A stretch of 38,737 nt of DNA from Saprospiraceae bacterium (GTDB lineage Bacteria > Bacteroidota > Bacteroidia > Chitinophagales > Saprospiraceae): NCBI GenBank assembly GCA_020629915.1, contig JAHDCK010000003.1, positions 1-38,737 of the forward strand, read 5' to 3'. The position numbers and the translations under genes are program-made. The notes beneath the pieces are model-generated. The model saw only the letters and a list, made by a program, of their open reading frames with translations, was not told the DNA's origin and ran no database searches. Below, in pieces: positions 1-9,137 of this stretch (positions are counted from its first letter, which is position 1; every line of letters begins with the position of its first letter).

Positions 1-94
1 AATCAAAAACTCATTTCAAATTAAATTTAACATTATTATGTCCAGTTACTTAAAATGAAAATATCAGGAGTTATTTTTTAACTGCTCTTATCTG

Positions 95-102
95 TATTTT
101 TG
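95..102 (+). promoter_or_regulatory. Possible Bacteroidota -7 box
   Basis: The octamer TATTTTTG fits the Bacteroidota -7 consensus TAnnTTTG and lies 34 bases before the ATG of the plus-strand sulfotransferase. No clear TTG -33 element is seen at the expected distance, so the call is weak. The remaining bases of 1-136 are AT-rich and show no gene. Confidence 0.3.
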
Positions 103-136
103 CAATGTTTTTTAGAATTGCAAATGTAAATTAAAA

Positions 137-1051
137 ATGATAAAACGACCTATTCTGTTTATTGGTACTGGAAGAAGCGGTTCTTCACTTATCTATGAGC
201 ACTTTGTACGGCACGAAGCAGCGGGGTGGTTGTCTAATTATGTGAATCGCTTTCCCTGGTGGCCACAGTTTGGTTATATCAATCGGGTTTTTGATAATTA
301 TTTTTTATATACAAAAGGCGAACGGAAGAAAAGCGATCAGATGGTCAACCTGAATTATAATTTTGTTCCAAAACCCACTGAGCCATATATTTTTTTTGAT
401 TATTATACAGGAATAAATTTTTCAAAAGATTATTTGTTAAAGAGAAGTGCGCCACTTATTGTTCAACAAAAAATAAATAAAACCTTATATAAGGTTTTAA
501 GATATCAAAATAAGAAACGGCTAGTTCTCAAAATTACAGGCCCTTCCAGAATAGAATATTTACAGAGCATTTTTCCTGATGCCATTTTTATTGATGTTGT
601 CCGGGACGGCCGAGCTGTGGTGGCTTCTCTGCTGCAGGTAGATTTCTGGAAGCAAGGAGGCGGATATGAAAAACCGTGGTGGCAAAATGGTCAAATGGAT
701 CACTTACTTAATGAATTTTGGGTTGGAGAATTTAAGAATCCAAGTGTATTAGCTGCGGTACAATGGCGAAATATTATAGAAAAAACGGCTCTTGAAAAAC
801 AAATGTTACCCAAAACAAATTATTATCAATTAAAATATGAAAAATTTTTACTAAATCCTTTGGAAGAATTGAATAAGATGTATGCTTTTTGTGGTTTGGC
901 TGCTTCAGAGCGGAGCCGGACAGGCTTGGGAAGTGTGGATGCTTCCAAAGCAACTTCTAAGAAATATTTAGATAAATTTTCTAACAAAGATTTGAATAAA
1001 ATAAATGAGATTATGAAAAATAATTTAATAAATTTAAAATATGATTTTTAA
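137..1051 (+). CDS. Sulfotransferase family protein
   Basis: A 304-residue protein predicted to move a sulfuryl group from PAPS to a glycan in the cytoplasm. The N-terminus has the 5'-phosphosulfate loop (FIGTGRSGSS, about residues 8-17), and a 3'-phosphate motif VVRDGRAVVAS lies near residues 154-164, both diagnostic of the family. It is the only biosynthetic gene on the plus strand here, and its stop overlaps the stop of the facing glycosyltransferase by 4 bases, so it is transcribed separately from, and against, the main operon. The start is the ATG that places the P-loop near the N-terminus, as in relatives. The acceptor is unknown; a role in the same sulfated glycan is inferred from position only. 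Confidence 0.85.
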   Translation: MIKRPILFIGTGRSGSSLIYEHFVRHEAAGWLSNYVNRFPWWPQFGYINRVFDNYFLYTKGERKKSDQMVNLNYNFVPKPTEPYIFFDYYTGINFSKDYLLKRSAPLIVQQKINKTLYKVLRYQNKKRLVLKITGPSRIEYLQSIFPDAIFIDVVRDGRAVVASLLQVDFWKQGGGYEKPWWQNGQMDHLLNEFWVGEFKNPSVLAAVQWRNIIEKTALEKQMLPKTNYYQLKYEKFLLNPLEELNKMYAFCGLAASERSRTGLGSVDASKATSKKYLDKFSNKDLNKINEIMKNNLINLKYDF

Positions 1052-2097
1052 TCTTTTGTTGCTTTTTGATAGAGGTTTTCGTGAGTTTTAACAATATTTC
1101 CAAGATCAAATTTTTCTTTTATATCTATTCTTAATTGTTCTCCTTTTGCCTTTGCCTCCTCATAGTTATTATAGACATACTCCATTTTATTTACAAAATC
1201 TTTAAGGGAAGCCAAATAACCATTTTCAGGTGTAATGACAGAGGGGATACTTCCTACTGGGGTTGTTATTACAGGCAATCCACTTGCACCTGCCTCCAAT
1301 AAAGAAATAGGAAGTCCTTCCCAAAGAGAAGGCATGATAAAAGCATGGGCTTGATTACATAGAATCGGAATATCCTTTCTGAACCCCAAAAGGAAAACAT
1401 ATTTTTCAAGGTTTAGTTTTTTTATTTTGTCTTTTAAGGTATCCATTAAATTGCCTTCCCCTACAATATTCACCTTAAAATTATATCCTTTATTTTTTAA
1501 TGTTTCTGCAGCTTCAATGATAAACTCATGGTTTTTTACTTTATCCATTCGGCCAATGTTGATAAAAGTAAATATGGAATCTTTTTGAATGTTTTTTTTG
1601 TACTCAATAGTGTTTATCCCATTCCCCATAGTTATTATGTTTTTAATATAAAAGAATTTTACAATTTCTTTAGAGAACAAAATATCCGTGTGGCGAAATG
1701 GTCTGCATAACCATAATATGAACTCGCGGTGCCATCCTCCAACATTAATATTGTGAGGAGTAAAGATAATTTTTAAAGAAGGGTTGAGTATTTTTAGTAT
1801 AACAGCAAAATAAACAGGGTGAGCCATATGAGCATGAATAACATGTATGTTGTTTTTTTTGATATGCCTGTTTAAGATACTAACTGATTTTATAAAAGAA
1901 ACGGGATTTTTTTTAGTAAATAAAGGTGTTGTAGGGATATTGCTTGCTTCAAATTTTGGAAGGAGAGTGACTATTTCGCTGATACTACATACGGTACAAT
2001 TAAACTTTGTTTTGTCTATCTTACGGCAAATATCAAATATGACTTTTTCTGCTCCTCCTGGCCCTAAGCCAGTTACTAATTGTAAAATATTGATCAA
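1048..2097 (-). CDS. Family 4 glycosyltransferase
   Basis: A 349-residue GT-B glycosyltransferase, expected to add one sugar from a nucleotide-sugar donor on the cytoplasmic side. The N-terminus LVTGLGPGGAE (residues 7-17) is the glycine-rich acceptor-side loop typical of GT4 enzymes. The second half carries NIGRMDKVKNH (about 180-190) and the E-x7-E motif at E260 and E268 (EGLPISLLEAG). The start is TTG at 2097; no ATG fits and the family begins just there. It is the last gene of the operon and converges on the plus-strand sulfotransferase. Donor and linkage cannot be told from sequence. Confidence 0.88.
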   Translation of the reverse strand: MINILQLVTGLGPGGAEKVIFDICRKIDKTKFNCTVCSISEIVTLLPKFEASNIPTTPLFTKKNPVSFIKSVSILNRHIKKNNIHVIHAHMAHPVYFAVILKILNPSLKIIFTPHNINVGGWHREFILWLCRPFRHTDILFSKEIVKFFYIKNIITMGNGINTIEYKKNIQKDSIFTFINIGRMDKVKNHEFIIEAAETLKNKGYNFKVNIVGEGNLMDTLKDKIKKLNLEKYVFLLGFRKDIPILCNQAHAFIMPSLWEGLPISLLEAGASGLPVITTPVGSIPSVITPENGYLASLKDFVNKMEYVYNNYEEAKAKGEQLRIDIKEKFDLGNIVKTHENLYQKATKD

Positions 2098-2111
2098 GTG
2101 TGAGTAATGAT

Positions 2112-2870
2112 TTATTTTTTTGAAAATAAATATTGAAAAAAAGTTGGGTGACTCCAGAGGTGTGACTCTGTTGTGAGGGGTTCTTGTTCCTCTACAGATT
2201 TATCGATTACCGCTTCAAGGAAATCGTCTAGTAATTGTAATCCCAACCCTTGCTGTATATAGGGGTAAGTTATATAATTATCAATTTTTTTCGGCAATAT
2301 GGTTTTTTGCCCAATGATCTTTCCGGTATCTATTCCCTCATTGACAAAGTGTAAGGTGGTTCCAAAAAGATGAGGTTCCTTATTGACCACAGACCAGTAT
2401 CCTCCATGTACTCCCCGATACTTTGGGGTGATGCCAGCATGGAGGTTGATGAAAGGAGTAGCTGAAGCTCTAAGTACCTTTTTTGAAATAATGCGTGTTC
2501 CATTAATGATTATAAGATCTGGATTGTGCTTTTTAATATAATTAATACAATTGTTTGAATTGACAGAAATAACTCTTTGAATTTTATCTTCGGGAATAGG
2601 AGTATTATTTAAATTATATTTTCCGCATATTTTTTTTATTCTATTTTTGTAAAAGAATTTCAAAAAAGGAACAATTCCTGCCAGAAAAAATAGTTGTCCA
2701 ATGACCGTCCTATATCCAAGTTTGTTTATTCTTCTGGAGAAAAACTTTTTTTTGGGAACGCTTTCCTCAATGATAACCTGAGGTGGGTATTTTTGGATGA
2801 GGTAATTATAGAGGATAGCCGTAGATTCCCCTTCTCCTGCTAATAATAATATTTTAGGTTGTTCTTTCAC
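2112..2870 (-). CDS. Formyltransferase-family protein, possibly sugar N-formyltransferase
   Basis: A 252-residue protein with a formyl-transferase N-terminal fold. Residues 120-185 hold the catalytic set of the family: N142 and H144 in INLHAGITPKYRG, followed by D181 in NEGIDTGKIIG. Enzymes of this fold use N10-formyltetrahydrofolate to formylate an amine. In polysaccharide loci they usually act on a 4-amino or 3-amino sugar nucleotide, which would fit the PerA-like aminotransferase upstream; that pairing is inferred. It is too short, and wrongly placed, to be the housekeeping methionyl-tRNA formyltransferase. The start is GTG at 2870, overlapping the deacetylase gene by 17 bases. Confidence 0.75.
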   Translation of the reverse strand: MKEQPKILLLAGEGESTAILYNYLIQKYPPQVIIEESVPKKKFFSRRINKLGYRTVIGQLFFLAGIVPFLKFFYKNRIKKICGKYNLNNTPIPEDKIQRVISVNSNNCINYIKKHNPDLIIINGTRIISKKVLRASATPFINLHAGITPKYRGVHGGYWSVVNKEPHLFGTTLHFVNEGIDTGKIIGQKTILPKKIDNYITYPYIQQGLGLQLLDDFLEAVIDKSVEEQEPLTTESHLWSHPTFFQYLFSKK

Positions 2871-3846
2871 TTAGGATTTGTTCTCCCAGATCTCCCATAG
2901 TAATACTTTGCATATTATAAGTTTTTCTAAGAGAAATGAAGTGTTGAATTATATTATTTAAAATATTAAAATTTTCATCGATATTGACCCCAAAATTATG
3001 AGGGTGCCACCACAAGTGATAAATGTGTCCTTTTTGAGCCGCATGAGTCATTTCCGATTTTATTCTGGATAATTTTAAGGGTTCAAAAAAGCGAAGTTTT
3101 TTAGAAAAAGGCCGTAGAAAACGACTGGCCGGAATATTAAAAGGAAAGGATTGTTTTACCTGCTGGATAGGAACAGAATGATAACCACTGAGGTTTAAAT
3201 AGCTATCCAATAATCGCAAAAATCTTCTTCCCAAAGTTTCATTTTCATCTGAGAGAGCTTCATATATTTTAGACTTTTGATTACCACGATAGGTAATTAT
3301 ACCTTGTTCTTGACAGAGTTTTAAATATCCAGCGTTGGTCTGGTTGCGAGGAAAAACAAGACTTTTTATGGTTGTGTTCAGTTTTTTTGCTGCCTGATTG
3401 AAAGCATTGAGATCCGCTTTAAATTCTTCAGGAGTTTGTCCTTCCTCAAGACAATAATAATGGGCATAAGTATGACTAGCCAATTCCTGTCCTGGTGTTT
3501 TTAGAATTTTTTGCACTAACTCATAAGCGTAGTGGCAGGGATCTTCGCTCTCATTTTCTCCGATGTGTTTTATTTTGGGGTAGGCGGACAGTTTTTTATT
3601 TAGGTATCCGGGCAAGTGTTTAGGTTGATTGCTTAGCAGGTCAGATTTGTCTTTTGCGAGTAAAAAACCAACAGTCGCCCAGGTTGCATTAATTTTATTT
3701 TTATTAAAAATATTCAAAAGTTCAGGGACAATAATATGAACATCTTTTATGTGTTGTCCATAAGCCTCTAAAGATAGCTTATCAAAAACTCCCCAATACA
3801 ACTCAAAATCAAGGGAGATAATAAAATAAGGTGTTTGGGAATCCAA
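2854..3846 (-). CDS. Polysaccharide deacetylase (NodB-like, CE4)
   Basis: A 330-residue NodB-homology protein. Motif 1 is SLDFE (D13, E15), motif 2 is SHTYAH (metal ligands H125 and H129), FPRN near residue 215 resembles motif 3, and the late HLWWHPHN supplies the last histidine. These enzymes remove N-acetyl or O-acetyl groups from glycans using a divalent metal. No signal peptide is visible, so it may act on precursors in the cytoplasm. The start is TTG at 3846, since the fold begins at once and no ATG is available. It follows the beta-helix lipoprotein gene with an 8-base gap. Confidence 0.82.
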   Translation of the reverse strand: MDSQTPYFIISLDFELYWGVFDKLSLEAYGQHIKDVHIIVPELLNIFNKNKINATWATVGFLLAKDKSDLLSNQPKHLPGYLNKKLSAYPKIKHIGENESEDPCHYAYELVQKILKTPGQELASHTYAHYYCLEEGQTPEEFKADLNAFNQAAKKLNTTIKSLVFPRNQTNAGYLKLCQEQGIITYRGNQKSKIYEALSDENETLGRRFLRLLDSYLNLSGYHSVPIQQVKQSFPFNIPASRFLRPFSKKLRFFEPLKLSRIKSEMTHAAQKGHIYHLWWHPHNFGVNIDENFNILNNIIQHFISLRKTYNMQSITMGDLGEQILSERTT

Positions 3847-3854
3847 AAGGAAAA

Positions 3855-5066
3855 TTAATATTCTTGGGTTGATCGTCGGATAACCTTTTCAAGTTTTTTA
3901 TTATCCAGTGTATTGTTACTTTGGTTGAGATTTTTTACGGAACCATGAAAGTCTGCCAACACTTTTTTGCCAGATGTTTTAATGGTATTCCCCTTGATTT
4001 TTATACCATTAATTTTAGGTAAGTGATTTCTGCTGGATTGAACAGGGATGTGGAATTTTGTGAATGTATTATTTTCAATAGTTATATTTTGAGCACTATC
4101 TACCAAGAAGATACCTTTACTTCCCGTTTTGCTGCTTCCAGAAAGTATATTGTTTTTTATGGTTAAATTTTTAAGTGCTCCTTTAGAAAGAATAACGCCA
4201 TTTACGACAGAAGCTTTTCCTGTCACACTAAACTGATTGCCTTCGATCAAAATATTATTTCCAAAGACAGCAACAAAAGTTAGCATCTGACAAGCAGGTG
4301 CAGATGAAGTTCCTTTGTTATTTCTTATTTGTGCACCGGAGGCATTGACTTTGATAAACCGTTTGGGATTATCTTTAAATTGATTATTTTCGATAACTAC
4401 ATTGATATCTGTTTGTTTTGGAGATTCCACATAAATTCCATCTCCATCTTTTCTGGGGAGTATTTTTCCTATTTTGTTATTTTGTATAAAAACATTTTTA
4501 CTTTGAGGTAGTTTTGTATCTACAACTGCTATTGCTCTGGCTCCCTTTTTGGCAACCAAATTTTCAAATTCGTTTTTTCGAATGATAACATCGGGAGTAT
4601 TATTTACTGCAATGCCTCTAATGTTTTTTGAACCATCCCCTAAATTTTTAAAAGAACAGTTTTCTACTTTTATTTTTTTAGATTTTCTGATTTTAATAAA
4701 ACCTACAGGTTTAGCATTTTTCTTGGCATCAAAATGCACCTCATCAAAAGAAATATTTGAAGCATTGTCTATTACAAAGGTGAAATAAGGGGAGTTAGTA
4801 TTTATACGGGCATTTTTAAATTGAAGATTGGATTCTCCCTTTAGTTCTATTGAACGCACAATATTGAGTACCTGATTGTTGAAGTCCAATACAACTATTT
4901 TGCCGGCGGAAGATACTTTTACATTCTTCTGAATCTGGTCATAGTTTTGAATACTACCTTTTAAATTATTTTGAAAACTTTTATTCATATTCTTTAAAGA
5001 ATTTGAAGTTTTACAACCAAATGTAAAAAGGAGGAGGACACTAATCAGTATTTTTGGGAATGGCAT
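3855..5066 (-). CDS. Lipoprotein with right-handed beta-helix repeats
   Basis: A 403-residue exported lipoprotein. The N-terminus has a short hydrophobic stretch ending in a lipobox, LFTFGC, with the acylated cysteine at residue 18. From about residue 60 to the end there are repeated short strands of the type 'ITIENNTF' and 'VIRKNEF', the pattern of right-handed parallel beta-helix proteins, which include polysaccharide lyases, epimerases and glycan-binding proteins. No catalytic residues can be assigned by eye. It overlaps the O-antigen ligase gene by 26 bases and precedes the deacetylase, so a role in binding or remodelling the exported polysaccharide is likely but inferred. Confidence 0.8.
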   Translation of the reverse strand: MPFPKILISVLLLFTFGCKTSNSLKNMNKSFQNNLKGSIQNYDQIQKNVKVSSAGKIVVLDFNNQVLNIVRSIELKGESNLQFKNARINTNSPYFTFVIDNASNISFDEVHFDAKKNAKPVGFIKIRKSKKIKVENCSFKNLGDGSKNIRGIAVNNTPDVIIRKNEFENLVAKKGARAIAVVDTKLPQSKNVFIQNNKIGKILPRKDGDGIYVESPKQTDINVVIENNQFKDNPKRFIKVNASGAQIRNNKGTSSAPACQMLTFVAVFGNNILIEGNQFSVTGKASVVNGVILSKGALKNLTIKNNILSGSSKTGSKGIFLVDSAQNITIENNTFTKFHIPVQSSRNHLPKINGIKIKGNTIKTSGKKVLADFHGSVKNLNQSNNTLDNKKLEKVIRRSTQEY

Positions 5067-6309
5067 ATATGGATAAAATTATAAACAAAAAGAAAAAAAT
5101 GGGAAAATTTCCTCCAAGATCTGCTGTACTCAACGCCTTAAAAAAGAAAAAATAGTATAGCATAAAAAGGGATGAGAAGTGAACGGGATCTCTTATCTTC
5201 CACTGCATATAAAAAGGTATTAATGTAATATAAGAAAATAAAACAAGCCCTGCAATGCCCACTTCATAAAGAATTTCTAGCTGGATGTTGTGTGGGTACA
5301 TTCTTCTGTCTTTTCCTCCGGAGTACAAATACCCAAACGCGCCAAAACCATGTCCGAAGAATTTTTTGTGCACCGGAGCTTCCTTAAATCCACGCCAGGT
5401 TTTGGCGTACAGCAAGCGTCGAATATCTATAGATTCCCCAGATCGCTCTGCATAGAACCGCTTTAGGATAAACAAGTGAGACCATTTTGGGGTAACAGAT
5501 AAAACGAGTTCCTGAGAATTATAATTTTTGAGGAAAGGGTAGGCTAATGCACTTAATAAAAGAAAAAATATAAGAAGGGGGGGGGCAAATTTTATTTTAA
5601 AAAAATAAAAAGCAAAAATAGCCATTATGATAGCCAACATAACCCCGCGTGAACCAGTAAAGAATAAAAACATTCCCACTGCAATTAACATACTTAAAAA
5701 TATTATGTTTTTAATTTGAATGGAAAGATTCGAAACAAAATATCTGGAAATTTTAAGTTGAATTTTATCAAATAAAAGAATAAAGCCCACAGCAAAAAGC
5801 GTGGCGACTACAATGGGGTTGGTATTTTCTGTGAGAGCCAAACGTCCACCCACCTCATTTTCTAAAACCTGAGTAATCATATCTTGCGGGAAGAAAATGG
5901 AATAGGTACCCAGAATCAGGACAGTCCAAAAAACTAAGGAGTTTGCAAAATAAGTATAATATTTAGCCAAATAAAAACGATAGATATACCCAATACCTCC
6001 AAAGGTCACAATAAAGAATAGTTTGTTGAGAGCATATCTTGGAGTAGGGGTAAAAACACTCAAACTCATTATAAATAAAAGAGAGAAAAACAGAACAATG
6101 GCTACAAATGAAGGATAGGTTTTTTCTTCTTTAAAATATTTAAAACCAAAAAACCGGAATCCCAATAAGCTGACTACAATCAGATAAACAAAGGTCAGGT
6201 TAAATGGAAGGAAATCTCCGGAGTACCTCATGACTATCAATAATGCAATGACAAGACAAAGCACTTGATCCAGATGAGGTTTCACTATGGATTTTGGAAT
6301 AGTAATCAT
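5041..6309 (-). CDS. O-antigen ligase/polymerase (WaaL/Wzy-like) membrane protein
   Basis: A 422-residue polytopic membrane protein with about ten to twelve hydrophobic segments. A soluble loop near residues 285-345 ends in YPHNIQLEILYEVGIAG, the H-N...E...G signature of the Wzy_C/O-antigen ligase family (H340). Members either join polymerised glycan to lipid A-core or polymerise repeat units in the periplasm; sequence alone does not separate the two. With an ABC exporter in the same operon and no Wzx flippase, the ligase role is the simpler reading. A run of nine C on the coding strand (plus-strand G9 at 5577-5585) lies in codons 242-245. Confidence 0.85.
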   Translation of the reverse strand: MITIPKSIVKPHLDQVLCLVIALLIVMRYSGDFLPFNLTFVYLIVVSLLGFRFFGFKYFKEEKTYPSFVAIVLFFSLLFIMSLSVFTPTPRYALNKLFFIVTFGGIGYIYRFYLAKYYTYFANSLVFWTVLILGTYSIFFPQDMITQVLENEVGGRLALTENTNPIVVATLFAVGFILLFDKIQLKISRYFVSNLSIQIKNIIFLSMLIAVGMFLFFTGSRGVMLAIIMAIFAFYFFKIKFAPPLLIFFLLLSALAYPFLKNYNSQELVLSVTPKWSHLFILKRFYAERSGESIDIRRLLYAKTWRGFKEAPVHKKFFGHGFGAFGYLYSGGKDRRMYPHNIQLEILYEVGIAGLVLFSYITLIPFYMQWKIRDPVHFSSLFMLYYFFFFKALSTADLGGNFPIFFFLFIILSIYAIPKNTD

Positions 6310-6312
6310 GGA

Positions 6313-7089
6313 CTAATTAAAAAAGTGTTCCCATTGTGTTCCATGAAAATGAGTCTTTAGTTCAGTGTAGTTTTCTATGGTTTTTGAAAGATCTTTTTTC
6401 CGTTGTTTTTTCAAATTGCTTGTCAAATGCTGGGTGAAAACAGGCACTTCAAGATATTGTTGTAAACGTTGGAGGCTATCTGCCTGCTGGTGGATGAGTT
6501 CGTTATAAGTGACCTCTAAACAATCCTTGTCAACAATACGGTCTTTAAAAGTTTTCTCCCACTCCTGAGTTTGCAAAAACTGTGCTTCACAATCCTGAGG
6601 ATCTATGTAAAGTAATTTTCCTGAAGTACCATTCCGTGCTTTCTTTTCACTAGACCAGCTTCCTGTCATCACGGCTTTTTCCCTTGAGGCGATAACATGC
6701 AATAAGTTCTCTCTCTTTAAATGAATAAATTTCATATTTTGAATACTCATAATGTAACTCCAAACTCTTTCGGGGTTGTCATCCAGTGGGTGGTAATAAA
6801 AAATTTTGAATCCTGCAGCCTGTATTCCTTTTGGTTGTAAAAAATAATATTTGTCAAAAACAGTTTTGATGTTTCTGTTTAATAATCGATTTACTTCTTC
6901 TCCTCTGGCATAAATATTTGGATGTGCATCCAGTAGAGACATCAGAAGATTGGAGCCGGAACGGGAACGCGTTACTACTAAAAACCGGGTAAAGGAATCA
7001 TGATGAGCAATCCATTTTTTTCTGGCGAGATAACAGGTCAGGTTTTCTTTCTCTCTCTTTATTTTTCGTGTTACTCTTCCGATGTTCAA
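6313..7089 (-). CDS. Stf0-like sulfotransferase
   Basis: A 258-residue PAPS-dependent sulfotransferase. The 5'-phosphosulfate loop VTRSRSGSNLL lies near residues 38-48, followed by DAHPNIYARGEEV. HLKRENLLHVIASREKA gives the 3'-phosphate side, and a C-terminal ENYTELK closes the protein. The same order of motifs recurs in the genes ending at 12981, 13890 and 15743, so the four are one paralogous family. The start is TTG at 7089; no ATG occurs before the P-loop. It sits directly after a glycosyltransferase gene (gap 7 bases). The acceptor sugar is unknown. Confidence 0.85.
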   Translation of the reverse strand: MNIGRVTRKIKREKENLTCYLARKKWIAHHDSFTRFLVVTRSRSGSNLLMSLLDAHPNIYARGEEVNRLLNRNIKTVFDKYYFLQPKGIQAAGFKIFYYHPLDDNPERVWSYIMSIQNMKFIHLKRENLLHVIASREKAVMTGSWSSEKKARNGTSGKLLYIDPQDCEAQFLQTQEWEKTFKDRIVDKDCLEVTYNELIHQQADSLQRLQQYLEVPVFTQHLTSNLKKQRKKDLSKTIENYTELKTHFHGTQWEHFFN

Positions 7090-7096
7090 GGGATAA

Positions 7097-8167
7097 TTAA
7101 ATTAAAGTGAGTAGTGGGGAAGTATTGTTTTTTTTGAAATGTTCTGACCAAGTATAATCTATAGAAAAATCATATAATTCCTGGTGTATAGTATTTGAAT
7201 TATAATATTTTAAAATAGCTTCTTTTGAAACTAAAGTTTCAGGGGAGTCTAAAACAATACCAAGGTTTTTACTAGCAATGTGCATAGAAAAATCTCCTAT
7301 ACCTTTTGTCATGATAGGGACAACACCCTGACTAGTGTATTCCAATAGTTTTATCGGAGAGGCTACATTATTCAGTGGTACATCATCCCGAAGCAAAAAA
7401 CCAAAATCAAACTTCCTTAGATAAGGAAGCACTTCATTTTGTTGTAATGAAATAATATGTATATCTTTTCTTACTTTGCCGGTAATAGATTTAATAATTG
7501 ATGCTGCTTCGGATTTATTGCGGGTGATGATGGTTAGTTCACTTTGCTGTAGTGTTTCATGCAAAGCAATGTACTGCCGCATAGTTTGTTCAAATAATTG
7601 CCATTTACTCAACCCTCCCAGATAGACAAAACGTATAAGTCTATTGTTTTTTTGTTTGTTCATTTTTTTGAACACATCTGAAGTACAGCACGGAGTAAGC
7701 CAAACCTCTCTTTCTGATCCAAAAGTAGCGCTCAATCTTTTTATCAAATTTTGAGAAACGGCTTCCAGAAAATCTGCTGAACGGTAAGCATGTTTTTCTA
7801 ATAACTTTATACACTTTTGGTGAAGTCCTGAAAAACCTCTGTAGGCTGCTTCTTCATAGTTTAGGGCTCTAAAAGAATAATACACAGGAGTTTTTATTGA
7901 AAAAATTTGTTTTATTATTGATATATATAAAAAATTTGTTTTACTTCTGGTATAAATTAAACTCGCAGTCCGCATAGTTTGAGATAACTCCCTTAAAGCT
8001 TTATAAGTTTTAATTTTGATTCCTGAAGGTGCGTTTATCTGGCCGGAAAATGAAGCAGAAACAGCAAGAGTAACGGGTCTGTTTTGATATATGATTTTTG
8101 CAGGCTCCACAATCTGAGAATGAATAACTCCCAGACTCAATCCTTCTGGTATTATCATTAAAAGCAT
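7097..8167 (-). CDS. Glycosyltransferase, GT4-like
   Basis: A 356-residue protein with a GT-B layout. The N-terminal half is divergent; the C-terminal half has FVYLGGLSKW (near 190), and then FGFLLRDD and SPIKLLEYTSQGVVPI (about 275-310), where the conserved glutamate of the donor site and the following glycine/proline turn are visible. The classic first glutamate of E-x7-E is not clear, so the exact family is uncertain. It is likely to add one residue to the chain and sits between two sulfotransferase genes. Start ATG at 8167; another ATG lies three codons later. Confidence 0.75.
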   Translation of the reverse strand: MLLMIIPEGLSLGVIHSQIVEPAKIIYQNRPVTLAVSASFSGQINAPSGIKIKTYKALRELSQTMRTASLIYTRSKTNFLYISIIKQIFSIKTPVYYSFRALNYEEAAYRGFSGLHQKCIKLLEKHAYRSADFLEAVSQNLIKRLSATFGSEREVWLTPCCTSDVFKKMNKQKNNRLIRFVYLGGLSKWQLFEQTMRQYIALHETLQQSELTIITRNKSEAASIIKSITGKVRKDIHIISLQQNEVLPYLRKFDFGFLLRDDVPLNNVASPIKLLEYTSQGVVPIMTKGIGDFSMHIASKNLGIVLDSPETLVSKEAILKYYNSNTIHQELYDFSIDYTWSEHFKKNNTSPLLTLI

Positions 8168-8177
8168 TCCTTAATTG

Positions 8178-9137
8178 TTAAACCGGATAATTGAATTTCG
8201 ATAATAAATTTCCTGCGGCTTTTTCAAAATTTTGACGAATGCCTTTTTCTAACCCTGTTTTCCATTTATAAGAAGGCGCATGAATATTTTTGGCATTTAT
8301 CCTGGAAGAATTTCCTCCGACCATGTGTGATTCAGTTGTGAGATCTAATGCATCAACATTTAGCTGAAGCCCGAGTTGATCACTCATTTTTTGAAAGGTT
8401 TTTTGAGGGGTTGCAGCAAAGTCTTCATGGCGAATAAGATAGCTGCTTTTAGGGGACAAGAAATACTTGAAATAATAGTATAAAAAAGTATTCAATCTTT
8501 TCCAGTTTTTAATGATGGTATGAGGGTTACTTTCTTTTCGCTTGTATTCTCGTGTTTGTAATTCCCCGGCTTCATCAGTTGATATCACCTTATATGTTTT
8601 TTTAAGATAAGAAAAAATTACTGCTCTGCCATCGCGAATCAAATGCAGGAAAATACTTTTGTTTTTTAATTTATTTTTGAGGAAGAGTGCCCTGCGAAAA
8701 TTTTTGCTACTGTCTATTAAATAATCTATTTGTGTTTCATGCTGAAATAGATCGAAAACAAATATGTTGTTTTTTATTATCTTTTTGTTTTCATTGTTCA
8801 ATAAAATTGAAAAGCCCAATAAGTTGAGAGTAAGATCTATGGTATCAAGCAGGCGATAAAAAATACCTCCTTCCCCAAAGGGAAGAAGGTGCATGCGAAA
8901 TTTTTTTATACTTTCTTCTTTTATGGAATGTTTGGTGCAAAATAGTTTGCGCTTTGTTTTCCAAAAAGGACAGTGACTATATTTTTTGCCACAACTGCAT
9001 AGGGTGTCACTGGTTATAATTCTGGAAAAGAAAAAAATCTCTCCCAGAGAATGGCTCCTAGGAAAACTTCCTAGAGCTTTATCTAAAACTGTTGAACCAC
9101 TATGACCGCTACCTAAGATAAATATAATTTTCTTCAT
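8178..9137 (-). CDS. Sulfotransferase with CSCG...CPFW motif
   Basis: A 319-residue sulfotransferase. The P-loop ILGSGHSGSTVLD lies at about residues 7-19, and HLIRDGRAVIFSYLKK carries the 3'-phosphate-binding Arg and Ser. A short cysteine motif, CSCGKKYSHCPFW (about 47-59), is common in a bacterial subgroup and may bind metal or form disulfides. It is clearly a different lineage from the four Stf0-like copies in this operon. The ATG start overlaps the upstream stop in ATGA, indicating translational coupling with the preceding glycosyltransferase gene. Acceptor unknown. Confidence 0.87.
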   Translation of the reverse strand: MKKIIFILGSGHSGSTVLDKALGSFPRSHSLGEIFFFSRIITSDTLCSCGKKYSHCPFWKTKRKLFCTKHSIKEESIKKFRMHLLPFGEGGIFYRLLDTIDLTLNLLGFSILLNNENKKIIKNNIFVFDLFQHETQIDYLIDSSKNFRRALFLKNKLKNKSIFLHLIRDGRAVIFSYLKKTYKVISTDEAGELQTREYKRKESNPHTIIKNWKRLNTFLYYYFKYFLSPKSSYLIRHEDFAATPQKTFQKMSDQLGLQLNVDALDLTTESHMVGGNSSRINAKNIHAPSYKWKTGLEKGIRQNFEKAAGNLLSKFNYPV

